A stretch of 33,121 nt of DNA from Pseudolabrys sp. (GCA_019635575.1 JAHBZF010000027.1:1-33121); one strand, 5' to 3'; positions 8,885-15,768 are shown, counted from the first letter of the stretch. The notes: generated from the sequence alone by a model not told the origin. A program made the numbers and translations.

Positions 8885-9279
8885 GCAGGGACAATACTCA
8901 GGAGAGCCGCAAGGTTCTGGTGATCGACGACATCTCGGGAGTGCGGGAATCGCTGTCGATTGCATTGACGGCGGCGGGCTTCGCCGTGACGGCGCTATCG
9001 AACGGCCGTGAGGGACTGACCGTTCTCGAGCAGGACAACTTCGATGCCGTCGTCACCGACATCTGGATGCCGGAAATGGACGGCCTCAATCTCATCAAGG
9101 AAATCCGCGAGCGTCAGCCGGAACTGCGGATCTTCGCGGTGACCGGCGGCGGCCCCAGGCTGTCGATTGAAACCGCCGGCTCGCTGGCATCGGTCTGGGG
9201 TGCGGAACGCGTTTTCATCAAACCGTTCGATGAAGCCAAGCTGATCGATGCTTTGAAGGCACCGCCGCAAACGAGCTAA
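8881..9279 (+). CDS. Stand-alone receiver-domain response regulator
   Basis: A 132-residue CheY-like receiver with no output domain. Acidic pocket Asp16-Asp17, phosphoacceptor Asp60 (VVTDIWMP), Thr88 and Lys114 (FIKPF) are all in place, so it should accept phosphate from the kinase with which it shares an ATGA overlap. Because it lacks a DNA-binding or enzymatic domain, it must act through a partner protein or as a phosphate sink or relay. No histidine phosphotransferase gene is visible in the window. Its stop codon overlaps, tail to tail, the stop codon of the marR gene on the other strand. Confidence 0.93.
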   Translation: MSRDNTQESRKVLVIDDISGVRESLSIALTAAGFAVTALSNGREGLTVLEQDNFDAVVTDIWMPEMDGLNLIKEIRERQPELRIFAVTGGGPRLSIETAGSLASVWGAERVFIKPFDEAKLIDALKAPPQTS

Positions 9280-9743
9280 CTGGCCGACGATCGTTTGCCG
9301 GCCTTCTCCTGGTTCGGCTCGTGTCGCGCGTGCAGAGCGCGCAGAACGGCTTCCAGCGCGCTGGCGAGAACTTCCTTTTCCTTTTCGCTGATCGGTGTGA
9401 CCGCCGCCGCGACCAGATTGAGCGGATCGTGCTTGAGCAGCGTCTGGCCGCGTGCGGTGACCTTGATCAATTCCGCGCGTCCCCGGCCGGCCGAGCCTGC
9501 TTTCGCCAGCAGGCCCTTGGTAATCAGCGTGCGCACCGTGCGGCTGACGGGTCCGAACGCCAGACCTTGAAACCGGGCCAGATGGATGGCGGTGCAATGG
9601 GATGGTTCCGCATGCGCAAAATAGCGGAGCGCACTCCACTGGGCCGGGAAAAGCCCCTGATCGAAGCCGAGCGAATGCATCATGCGGGCGCATTGCTCAA
9701 GCAGCCCGGTCAGGGCGGAGGGCGGAATCGAACGCTTGGCCAT
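9276..9743 (-). CDS. MarR-family transcriptional regulator
   Basis: A 155-residue winged-helix regulator of the MarR type, dimeric repressors usually released by phenolic or other small acidic ligands or by oxidation. The N-terminal dimer helix precedes the DNA-binding unit. The recognition helix lies about residues 62-75 (AFGPVSRTVRTLITKG), followed by a wing at 81-96 (AGRGRAELIKVT). C-terminal helices have the usual EKEKEVLASALEAVLRAL pattern. Two cysteines (18 and 50) could act in redox sensing, but this is speculative. It is the only DNA-binding regulator encoded in the 3.6-11.9 kb block. A palindromic box with an abutting TATAAT lies about 100 bases upstream in its own promoter region, which suggests autoregulation. 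Confidence 0.92.
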   Translation of the reverse strand: MAKRSIPPSALTGLLEQCARMMHSLGFDQGLFPAQWSALRYFAHAEPSHCTAIHLARFQGLAFGPVSRTVRTLITKGLLAKAGSAGRGRAELIKVTARGQTLLKHDPLNLVAAAVTPISEKEKEVLASALEAVLRALHARHEPNQEKAGKRSSAS

Positions 9744-9844
9744 CGCCTAGTTATGGGCCTTGCCGTCGAAAATTTCCAGTGATGTCAGGGCTTTGGTCGG
9801 CAGGGTCCGGACCCTTTGGCTCTGTTCATCGAATAAGTTGAAAA

Positions 9845-9864
9845 GCTCAGTGAGCTATTATAAA
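9845..9864 (-). promoter_or_regulatory. Palindromic box 3 between marR and the small secreted gene
   Basis: GCTCAGTGAGC at 9845-9855 is the reverse complement of the palindrome in boxes 1 and 2. With its flanks it forms a perfect 13-base AGCTCAGTGAGCT. On the minus strand TATAAT (9857-9862) directly precedes it, the same arrangement as in the other boxes and now pointing toward marR. On the plus strand TTGAAA (9838-9843) and TATAAA (9859-9864) could form a promoter for the small gene at 9906, with the box in the spacer. A repressor bound here could therefore control both directions. Confidence 0.6.
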
Positions 9865-9905
9865 ACCCGGATTGTTGGAAACAGCACCAGGTGGAGAGAC
9901 CATCC

Positions 9906-10157
9906 ATGATCCGCGTTCTTTTGATTGCCACGGCAGTGTCGCTGACCGCGACTGCCGCCCAAGCCCAGTTGAAGCCGGTGACGACGCTGAAGCAGGGTCA
10001 GATCAATTCGAAATCCGGCATCGTTGCGCCGCGTGCGCAAGTCGCGCCGAGCATCAAGCCGGGTGTCGGAGCCGGCATCGTCGCCGGTGGTGCCGGCAAC
10101 TTCAAACCCGGCGCCGGCATTGTTGCCGGCGGCGCGGGCAATATGCGCGCGCGCTAA
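9906..10157 (+). CDS. Small secreted glycine-rich repeat protein
   Basis: An 83-residue protein of unknown function. A clear signal peptide (IRVLLIATAVSLTATAAQA, cleaved near residue 20) precedes a short basic region. Two near-perfect copies of GAGIVAGGAGN follow at residues 55-65 and 69-79, joined by FKP and ending in MRAR. The start ATG 9906 has GGAGAG about 8 bases upstream. The repeats are rich in Gly and Ala and look flexible, so it could be an envelope or extracellular structural peptide, but no family is recognised. Its promoter region carries palindromic box 3, shared with marR. A hairpin lies 23 bases after the stop codon. Confidence 0.7.
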   Translation: MIRVLLIATAVSLTATAAQAQLKPVTTLKQGQINSKSGIVAPRAQVAPSIKPGVGAGIVAGGAGNFKPGAGIVAGGAGNMRAR

Positions 10158-10180
10158 ATCACGTTCGGTACACGACGGTC

Positions 10181-10211
10181 GATCTGCCGGCTCCGTCGGG
10201 GCCGGCAGGTC
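10181..10211 (+). terminator. Strong hairpin between the small secreted gene and the OM channel gene
   Basis: GATCTGCCGGC (10181-10191) pairs with GCCGGCAGGTC (10201-10211) around a 9-base loop, with one G-U pair. There is no U-run after it, so it may be a terminator needing Rho, an attenuator or an RNA-stabilising 3' end rather than a classical terminator. Confidence 0.45.
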
Positions 10212-10261
10212 GTTCACGGGCCGCTGCGCCGGTCGATTTCGTCGCGCATCGGACACCAGCT

Positions 10262-10284
10262 TATGAATTGCTCTATGAGCTTTT
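10262..10284 (+). promoter_or_regulatory. Degenerate palindromic box 4 upstream of the OM channel gene
   Basis: GCTCTATGAGC at 10270-10280 matches the box palindrome in 9 of 11 bases, keeping GCTC and TGAGC. Its right flank reads TGAGCTTTTCA, identical over 11 bases to the flank of box 3 read on the minus strand. TATGAA (10262-10267) precedes it where the other boxes have TATAA. It lies about 50 bases before the start codon at 10331. Confidence 0.4.
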
Positions 10285-10330
10285 CATGCCTATGGTCGTC
10301 ACGCGAATCCGGTCCGGTTGTTGTCCCGAA

Positions 10331-11638
10331 ATGATCATGAAACGCGGTCTTGTTCTCGGCGCTGCGCGCGTCTGTCTTACTGCAAGCGTGCTGACGACGG
10401 GCGTACTGTCGAATTCCGCTCGCGCCCAGGCCGAGCCAAAAGCCGAGCCGCCCGCATGGTCCGTGACATACAATCAGGAGCATCGCTACATCAGCTGGAG
10501 CGGGACACGCGGGACACCGGCGAACTTCGCCAATGGTCAGCCGGGTAAGGGCTCGCAATTCTATATGCCGTTCGGCTTCGAACTGGCCGGACAACCGCAT
10601 AGCGACGTGAAGGTCGAACTGCTGCTGCGTTCTGGCTATGTGCAGGCATCGCAACGCTCGGCCGGCGGTCTCTCCGGCTCGGTTTCGACTTATCTCGACA
10701 CGACATTGGGTGGAACGGTGACCTATCTGGGGTTCGCCGGAATTCAGCCCTACGTCTCGATGAATATAAGTTTGCCGACCGGCCGTTCCGTGCTGTGGGG
10801 CAATTCGGCCTTTGCGCGCATGGACCCCGATCTTGTCGATGTGCCGACTTACGGCGAAGGCTTCAACTTCGGTCCGACCGCTGGCGTGAACATCCCGCTT
10901 GCCGACAATCTGCTGATCGGCCTTGGCGTCGGCTACACCAATCGCGGCGCCTATGAACGCGATTCAGTCCTCGCAGGGAATGGTGTGTCGAACCTCACGC
11001 TGCCGCTGTCGCGTTTCAATCCCGGCGATTCCGTCAGCTACAATGCAAGCGTGGCTTACGCACCCGGCCCCTGGACCCTGAATGCGGCCCTGACTTACGT
11101 CACCACGACCCGGACGACGCTCGATGGCGGTTTCGCCGGGCGGCCACGGCCGACGATTTCGCTGTCCGGCGGCGCGGCTTATCAGTGGGATGAGCGCAAT
11201 CGGTCGAGCTTGACGGCGTCGTGGTCCTTCACCGGGCGGAATGACATTCTCGACCCGGCGCTGCAGATCGTGGCCGAGCCGTTCAATTCCAACAGCAATA
11301 TCTATCGTCTCGCCTTCGATCAGACCTACAAGCTGAACGAGGACTGGACGATCGGCCTGACCGGAAGCTGGCTGTATCGCGACGCCAATGCTTATCTGCC
11401 GATTTCGGCGTCGTTCGTCCCCGCGAAAACACGCTGGTCGGCGGGTGCTGTCGCGCAATATGCGGTCAACAAGGCGATCGGGTTGAACGCGAGGGTGGAG
11501 CGGATCTGGATTCGGGAGCGCGACAAGCCGGACGTGATCGATATCGTCAATTGCGGCGGCGTTTGTCCGGGGTCGGCGGTCCCGGCGTTGAATTATGACG
11601 GCTGGCTGGTGTCGCTCGGCGGCACCGTACAATTCTAG
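10331..11638 (+). CDS. Outer-membrane channel-like protein of the phenol-degradation MetA transporter type
   Basis: A 435-residue OM protein. The signal peptide ends in SNSARAQ-A. The mature part is a series of amphipathic strands with Gly/Tyr-rich turns: TYLGFAGIQPYVSMNISLPTG, GFNFGPTAGVNIPLADNLLIGLGVGYTN, SLTASWSFTG. It ends in LGGTVQF with C-terminal Phe. The overall pattern resembles the Phenol_MetA_deg group, putative OM transporters for aromatic compounds, but the assignment is from general pattern, not a signature motif. ATG 10331 or the second ATG at 10337 may be the start, and neither has a strong ribosome site. It is followed after 9 bases by another small secreted gene and probably forms an operon with it. 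Box 4 lies upstream. Confidence 0.75.
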   Translation: MIMKRGLVLGAARVCLTASVLTTGVLSNSARAQAEPKAEPPAWSVTYNQEHRYISWSGTRGTPANFANGQPGKGSQFYMPFGFELAGQPHSDVKVELLLRSGYVQASQRSAGGLSGSVSTYLDTTLGGTVTYLGFAGIQPYVSMNISLPTGRSVLWGNSAFARMDPDLVDVPTYGEGFNFGPTAGVNIPLADNLLIGLGVGYTNRGAYERDSVLAGNGVSNLTLPLSRFNPGDSVSYNASVAYAPGPWTLNAALTYVTTTRTTLDGGFAGRPRPTISLSGGAAYQWDERNRSSLTASWSFTGRNDILDPALQIVAEPFNSNSNIYRLAFDQTYKLNEDWTIGLTGSWLYRDANAYLPISASFVPAKTRWSAGAVAQYAVNKAIGLNARVERIWIRERDKPDVIDIVNCGGVCPGSAVPALNYDGWLVSLGGTVQF

Positions 11639-11647
11639 AGAGCGCAT

Positions 11648-11926
11648 ATGCCGAGGCTTGTACGATATCTGCCTGTAGTGCTGCTCGCGATGTTTGCCGT
11701 TCCGGACGCGTTGCTCGCGCAGGAGCATTGCGCTGAGGGGATCACGGCTGCCGGTACATGCGCGAACCCCGCGTTAGGCCGATCGCTACGCCGGCAGACG
11801 ATCGTCCGCACCCAGTCACGGTTGTCGGTGAATTCCCCGCCGGTGCTGCCGAGCGCGGATGCGACCGCGAAAGACCCGGCGTTGAGGGGCTTCATTCGTC
11901 GCGAGCAAAGCGCCACACGTCCATAG
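11648..11926 (+). CDS. Small secreted protein of unknown function
   Basis: A 92-residue protein not assigned to a family. Residues 1-24 (PRLVRYLPVVLLAMFAVPDALLA) form a typical signal peptide. The mature part has two cysteines (HCAEGITAAGTC) close together, which could form one disulfide in the periplasm. A polar, Arg-rich tail with little predicted structure follows. It starts 9 bases after the stop codon of the OM channel gene and is likely co-transcribed and translationally coupled to it, so it may be a periplasmic partner of that channel. It ends 22 bases before the stop codon of the convergent gene at 11949. Confidence 0.7.
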   Translation: MPRLVRYLPVVLLAMFAVPDALLAQEHCAEGITAAGTCANPALGRSLRRQTIVRTQSRLSVNSPPVLPSADATAKDPALRGFIRREQSATRP

Positions 11927-11948
11927 CAGGATATCGATCCGCCGCCGG

Positions 11949-12938
11949 TTAGCGGGGATCACCCGCCGGCAGGAACACGTCGTCGATCCGCATCGGCTCA
12001 TCCAGAAAACTCTCCTCGACCAGAAACCGTTGCACGGTTTCCAGCGCCGTCCGGTTCGGCGCGAGGCCATAGGGCCACGGATCGGCGCCGAACACGGCGT
12101 CCATCTCCTCGAGCTCCTTGAACATCCATGGCAGCATATAGGCCGGCGCGCCGCTGTAGCGCGCCTGTTTCAGCGCCAATGCCTTCGCGGCGTCGCAGGC
12201 TTTGTAGAGGCTCGCGGCAAGCCACGGGTGCTGCTCATGAAGCTCTTTCCGGATCACCAGCGTATGCATGATCGGGAAGATACCGGTGCGCGCGAAATAA
12301 CTTTTTTCCTCCGCCTGATAATCGGGGAATAGCCGTTCCACGTTGTCCGATGTGCGCAACGACGCCGGAATTTCCGGGCTGATCAAGGCGTCGATCTCGC
12401 CGGTCGCGAGCATGTCGCTCAACATCTGATCGTCGCGCAGAGGCTGCGTGCGCGGCGGATGACGCGGCTTGAGCATCGTGATGTGCCCGCCCTTCAGCCC
12501 TTTCTGATTTACCCCGCCCTCGAACCACGACACGTTGTCGAAGTCGACACCATAGTCGCTGCGCAGGATGCCGCGAATCCAGATCGACGCCGCGGTCTGG
12601 TGGCCCTGAATGCCGATGCGGCGGCCGGCCAGATCCCTGGGCGACCGGATGCCGGCAGTTTTGTTGATGAAGATGAATCCGTGCCGAAACATGCGTGACG
12701 GAAAAATCGGCAACACCGAAAACTGCGCCGTCCGCTTCGCGGTGTAGACGAACGAATGAACGATCGACATTTCCGCGATGTCGAATTCATTGTGCGCCAG
12801 CATCCGGCTGAAGACCTCGATCGGCCAGCGCAGCGGAACTGGAGCGATCCTGGCTCCGTCGACCGGAATCTCGCCGCTCAGAAGAGGTTGAAACCGGTCG
12901 TAGGGAAGACAGGCAAGCGTCAGATTCAATTCGGTCAT
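11949..12938 (-). CDS. 4,5-dihydroxyphthalate decarboxylase-like / periplasmic-binding-fold protein
   Basis: A 329-residue protein resembling Pht5-type 4,5-dihydroxyphthalate decarboxylase and related substrate-binding-like proteins. Supporting segments are LTLACLPYDRFQPLL at the start, FDIAEMSIVHSFV, the strongly conserved PIFPSRMFRHGFIFIN, RDLAGRRIGIQGHQTAASIWIRGIL, and DALISPEIP. There is no signal peptide, so it should be cytoplasmic, which favours an enzyme or intracellular binder over an ABC-transporter binding protein. Pht5 decarboxylates 4,5-dihydroxyphthalate to protocatechuate. Many homologues are annotated this way without proof, so the substrate here is open. It lies 12 bases after the TctC gene on the same strand and is very likely co-transcribed with it. 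Confidence 0.8.
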   Translation of the reverse strand: MTELNLTLACLPYDRFQPLLSGEIPVDGARIAPVPLRWPIEVFSRMLAHNEFDIAEMSIVHSFVYTAKRTAQFSVLPIFPSRMFRHGFIFINKTAGIRSPRDLAGRRIGIQGHQTAASIWIRGILRSDYGVDFDNVSWFEGGVNQKGLKGGHITMLKPRHPPRTQPLRDDQMLSDMLATGEIDALISPEIPASLRTSDNVERLFPDYQAEEKSYFARTGIFPIMHTLVIRKELHEQHPWLAASLYKACDAAKALALKQARYSGAPAYMLPWMFKELEEMDAVFGADPWPYGLAPNRTALETVQRFLVEESFLDEPMRIDDVFLPAGDPR

Positions 12939-12950
12939 TGCGTCATCGAT

Positions 12951-13925
12951 TTATTTCAGGGACAGCCCGATATCCTTGATCAAGGCTTCCCAACGCTCGC
13001 TGTCTTCGCGAAGGGTGCGCGCGGTTTCCTCCGCGCTGATGGGCGCGGGCGACAGATGCGCGGCCAGAAGTTTTTTCCTGACCTCCGGATCGGCAAGCAC
13101 TTTTGTGATCTCCGCGTTGAGTTGGGCGACGATCGGCGCGGGCGTGCCGCCGGGCGCGATCACCACCAGCGCCGCGCTGGCGGAAAAGTCGGGGACGCCC
13201 GATTCGGCCACCGTCGGGATATCCGGCAGCGTTTCGACGCGCTGCTTCTCGGTCACTGCGAGCGCGCGGACCTGACCCGCCTGAATCAGCGGCAGCACGC
13301 TGGTCGTATCGACGATGCCGGCGGCGACCTCACCACCGGCAATGGCGACAGCGGCCGGCGCGCCACCGCGATAGGGCACGGCCTGCATCGTCATGCCGGT
13401 TTTCTTCTTGAGCAGTTCGCCGGTGAGATGTCCGGCCGAGCCGCGCGCCGAGACGCTGTAGCTGACCTTGCCGGCGTTCTCCTTGTCGTAGGCGATCAGG
13501 TCCGTCACCGACTTGATCGGCAATTTGGCGTTCACGGCCAGGATCTGCGGGCTGAACACCGCGCGCATCACCGGCGTAATGTCCTTCACCGGATCGTAAG
13601 TCACGCGTGACAGATGCGGTGTGATGGTCAGCGGGCTGTCCGACAGCACGGCGAAGGTATGCCCGTCGGCCGGAGAGCGGATCAGCGCTTCGATGCCGAT
13701 CGCGGCATTGGCGCCCGGCCGATTGTCGACGATGACGGTCTGGCCCAGCCGTTCCTGAAGCTGCTGGCTCATAACCCGCGCTAGCAGATCGATAGCGCCG
13801 CCGGGCGCATAGGGAACGATGATGCGGGTGGTTTTACCGGAGGGCGCTTGCGCCAGGGCGGAACTGGCGAGAAGGGAAGCAGGCCCAAGCGTTGCGAGCC
13901 CCCGAAGTAAAATACGCCGGTCCAT
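12951..13925 (-). CDS. Tripartite tricarboxylate transporter (TctC-type) substrate-binding protein
   Basis: A periplasmic binding protein of 324 residues of the TctC/Bug family, which capture carboxylic acids for TTT transporters. The start at ATG 13925 (MDRRILLRGLATLG) has AAGGGGAC about 7 bases upstream. The leader has paired arginines as in Tat-type signals and ends in SSALAQ. Family segments: RIIVPYAPGGAIDLLARVMSQQL, VIVDNRPGANAAIG, the VSYSVSARGSAGHLTGEL ligand loop and VPYRGGAPA. No TctA or TctB membrane genes are in the window, so it is an orphan binding protein, common in Bradyrhizobium-like and beta-proteobacterial genomes. Terephthalate and similar acids are known ligands of some relatives. 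It is the first gene of a pair with the Pht5-like gene. Confidence 0.93.
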   Translation of the reverse strand: MDRRILLRGLATLGPASLLASSALAQAPSGKTTRIIVPYAPGGAIDLLARVMSQQLQERLGQTVIVDNRPGANAAIGIEALIRSPADGHTFAVLSDSPLTITPHLSRVTYDPVKDITPVMRAVFSPQILAVNAKLPIKSVTDLIAYDKENAGKVSYSVSARGSAGHLTGELLKKKTGMTMQAVPYRGGAPAAVAIAGGEVAAGIVDTTSVLPLIQAGQVRALAVTEKQRVETLPDIPTVAESGVPDFSASAALVVIAPGGTPAPIVAQLNAEITKVLADPEVRKKLLAAHLSPAPISAEETARTLREDSERWEALIKDIGLSLK

Positions 13926-14150
13926 CCATGTCCCCTTCGCGCAGATGCGCTCAACGGCAATGATGTTAATCGGCTCCACTGCAGCGGGGAAGGCGGCGCG
14001 CTCACGGTGATCGAGGCCGGGGAGGGTTCGCCCGCGATGCCTTCGGCGGGACCGTTGCGCCGCAGGTCTTCATGATCGCATTGCCAATATCTTTCGCTGA
14101 CAGCCGAACTCGGCAAGCGTGACGCCGCGCACGAACACGGGCCGTCATGA

Positions 14151-14342
14151 TCAAACGCATTCCCGCGCTGTCCATCGCGCATCGCCGGACCGCAACTGGC
14201 GGGTCTCGGTGGTCGATGATGCGCAGTCCGGCGGTACGTCGCTGACGACGGGGGTTATCGGGGGGCCGGTCAGCGCCACGGTGCCGGCGCCGGTGGTTTT
14301 CCCGGTGTTGATCGTGCGCTGCCGCCGGGCGGACGAAGCCAT
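14151..14342 (-). CDS. Possible small hypothetical protein
   Basis: A frame of about 63 residues starting ASSARRQRTINTGKTTGAG and continuing with a Pro/Thr/Val-rich middle. Its codons are almost all G or C at the third position over the first half, as expected for a real gene here, but weaken toward the end. No domain, no signal peptide and no strong ribosome site was seen. A remnant of a longer gene is equally possible. Confidence 0.25.
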   Translation of the reverse strand: MASSARRQRTINTGKTTGAGTVALTGPPITPVVSDVPPDCASSTTETRQLRSGDARWTARECV

Positions 14343-14408
14343 GACACCGCTCATCGGGCCGGCCCATTCCCGTGGGGAATCAAGGGCCTAGCGGAGCGTT
14401 GATTTTCG

Positions 14409-14714
14409 TCATTGACGTTTGCCGGAAGCTGGTGTCTTTGCCGCGCAACACTGGCCTCGCGCGGCGGGACCAGTCCTTCTTTCCCATCTCTGGCGGCGAT
14501 CATGCGGCACGTTCTGGCGGCGAAGCTTTTGGACGATATGACCCGGCCCGCGAACCGGGGCGGCACGTCCGCCGTGGCCGCGGCGTTCCTGCCGCCGGCA
14601 CCGTCCGCCTCGCTGATCCGCCTCGGCGTTCGCCGCGCCGGCCAGCAGCAGCAGGCTCAGGGTGCGCGCCGCGATCTGCTGATCCGCCGCCGTCAGCTCG
14701 GCTGAACGCCGCAC
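14409..14714 (-). CDS. Possible small or decayed protein gene
   Basis: A frame of 101 residues from GTG 14714 with GGGAAGC just before it. The first 35 residues (SAELTAADQQIAARTLSLLL and an Ala-rich run) look like real helical protein with strong third-position GC. The rest becomes Arg/Gln-rich and looks like an out-of-frame read. The ATG at 14745 in another frame (start MTDDLGSSAAFS) could be the original start if one base was lost or gained. I do not recognise the family. Confidence 0.2.
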   Translation of the reverse strand: MRRSAELTAADQQIAARTLSLLLLAGAANAEADQRGGRCRRQERRGHGGRAAPVRGPGHIVQKLRRQNVPHDRRQRWERRTGPAARGQCCAAKTPASGKRQ

Positions 14715-14789
14715 TGCTTCCCAAGTCGTCTGTCATCGTATCGATTGCGATAAGATCGCCGCGCCGATTCGGGCGGGGGATTTTCACGC

Positions 14790-15620
14790 ATGCAGGTCAC
14801 GACATCGCTGGCGCTGGTCAACGGCACGCATAGCCGCGTCAAGCATACGCGTCACGGCTTCATGCTTTACAACACGCACGATGCCTATGTCGGCCGCTCG
14901 CTCGAACTTTACGGCGAGTTCTCCTATGGCGAGATCGAGCTGTTCGCGCAGATGCTCAAGCCGGGCATGACCATCCTCGATGTCGGCGCCAATATCGGCG
15001 CGCACACGCTTTACTTCGCGGAAGTCGCCGGATCGACCGGATCGGTGATCGCGTTCGAGCCACAGCGGGCCGTGCATCAGATCCTGGTGGCGAATCTCGC
15101 GCTCAACGATGTGAGCAACTGCCGCGCGCTGCAGATGGGCGTCGGCAACGCGCCGGGTCAGGCGTTCATTCCCGTCGTCGATTATGCCGCCGCCGGCAAT
15201 TTCGGCGGCGTATCGCTGGGAGACGATAACGGTGCCAAGGGCGAAACGGTCGCGGTGGTGCCGATCGACGGCATCGGTCTCGACCAATGCCATTTCATCA
15301 AGATCGACGTCGAGGGCATGGAAGAGGCAGTGATCGACGGTGCCGCCGGCGTCATCCGGCGCGACCGGCCTGCGCTCTATGTCGAGAACGATCGCCGGGA
15401 GAAATCGGAATCGCTGATCCGGCGTTTGCAGGATTTGAACTACCGGCTGTTCTGGCATCTGCCGCCGCTGTTCAACACCGCCAATATTTACGGCAACGGC
15501 GTCAACGTGTTTCCCGGCATCGTCTCGATCAACATGCTGTGCCTGCCCGCCGAATCCGTGAACAACGTGACCGGTTTGCAGGAAGTCACGAGCCCGTTCG
15601 ACTGGCCGCTGGCGCAGTAG
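14790..15620 (+). CDS. FkbM-family SAM-dependent methyltransferase
   Basis: A 276-residue cytoplasmic methyltransferase of the FkbM family, which O-methylates sugars, polyketides or other small molecules. The SAM-binding motif I is ILDVGANIGAHTLYF (residues 62-76), followed by the acidic end of strand 2 at AFEP (88-91). The later PIDGIGLDQCHFIKIDVEGMEE segment (strands 4 and 5, with DVEGME) is highly typical of FkbM. Length and order are normal. It has no close partner on the same strand upstream, and the OM beta-barrel gene starts about 220 bases downstream. Homologues in Rhizobiales often modify surface glycans, but nothing in this window fixes the substrate. Confidence 0.9.
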   Translation: MQVTTSLALVNGTHSRVKHTRHGFMLYNTHDAYVGRSLELYGEFSYGEIELFAQMLKPGMTILDVGANIGAHTLYFAEVAGSTGSVIAFEPQRAVHQILVANLALNDVSNCRALQMGVGNAPGQAFIPVVDYAAAGNFGGVSLGDDNGAKGETVAVVPIDGIGLDQCHFIKIDVEGMEEAVIDGAAGVIRRDRPALYVENDRREKSESLIRRLQDLNYRLFWHLPPLFNTANIYGNGVNVFPGIVSINMLCLPAESVNNVTGLQEVTSPFDWPLAQ

Positions 15621-15746
15621 GCGATAAACCTCGTCGCGGTTTCCGTCCCGTTGCGGGATACCATCAGAGACTCATGATTGAGCAGGCGCTTTCAGTCGCG
15701 CTCGCAAGCGGCTGTGTCTCGCTGGCAACAAACCAATGGGATTTGA

Positions 15747-15768
15747 GACCCCAATCTGAATTGGGGTC
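15747..15768 (+). promoter_or_regulatory. Perfect inverted repeat upstream of the second OM beta-barrel gene
   Basis: GACCCCAAT, loop CTGA, ATTGGGGTC form a perfect 9-bp stem about 70 bases before the start codon at 15840. No U-run follows, so a terminator is unlikely. It could be an operator or a structured 5' untranslated region of the OM protein mRNA, where RNA-level control is common. Confidence 0.45.

Larger units (their letters stand above)
13926..14789. other. Gene-poor stretch, possibly with small or decayed genes
   Basis: About 860 bases without a gene I can name. It contains several overlapping short reading frames on both strands with high GC at third positions, none with a recognisable domain. 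The two best minus-strand candidates (14151-14342 and 14409-14714) are listed separately. It may be remnants of coding sequence lost by frameshift. No tRNA, repeat or mobile element was seen here. Confidence 0.5.

Noticed and set aside
14021-14037. Short match to the 3' part of the tRNA-Gly gene (GAGGGTTCG followed by CCCGC), possibly the far end of a tRNA-inserted island
   Set aside because: Only nine bases match in a row and ten bases of the tRNA are missing between the two parts. No integrase gene is present. Chance is a sufficient explanation.
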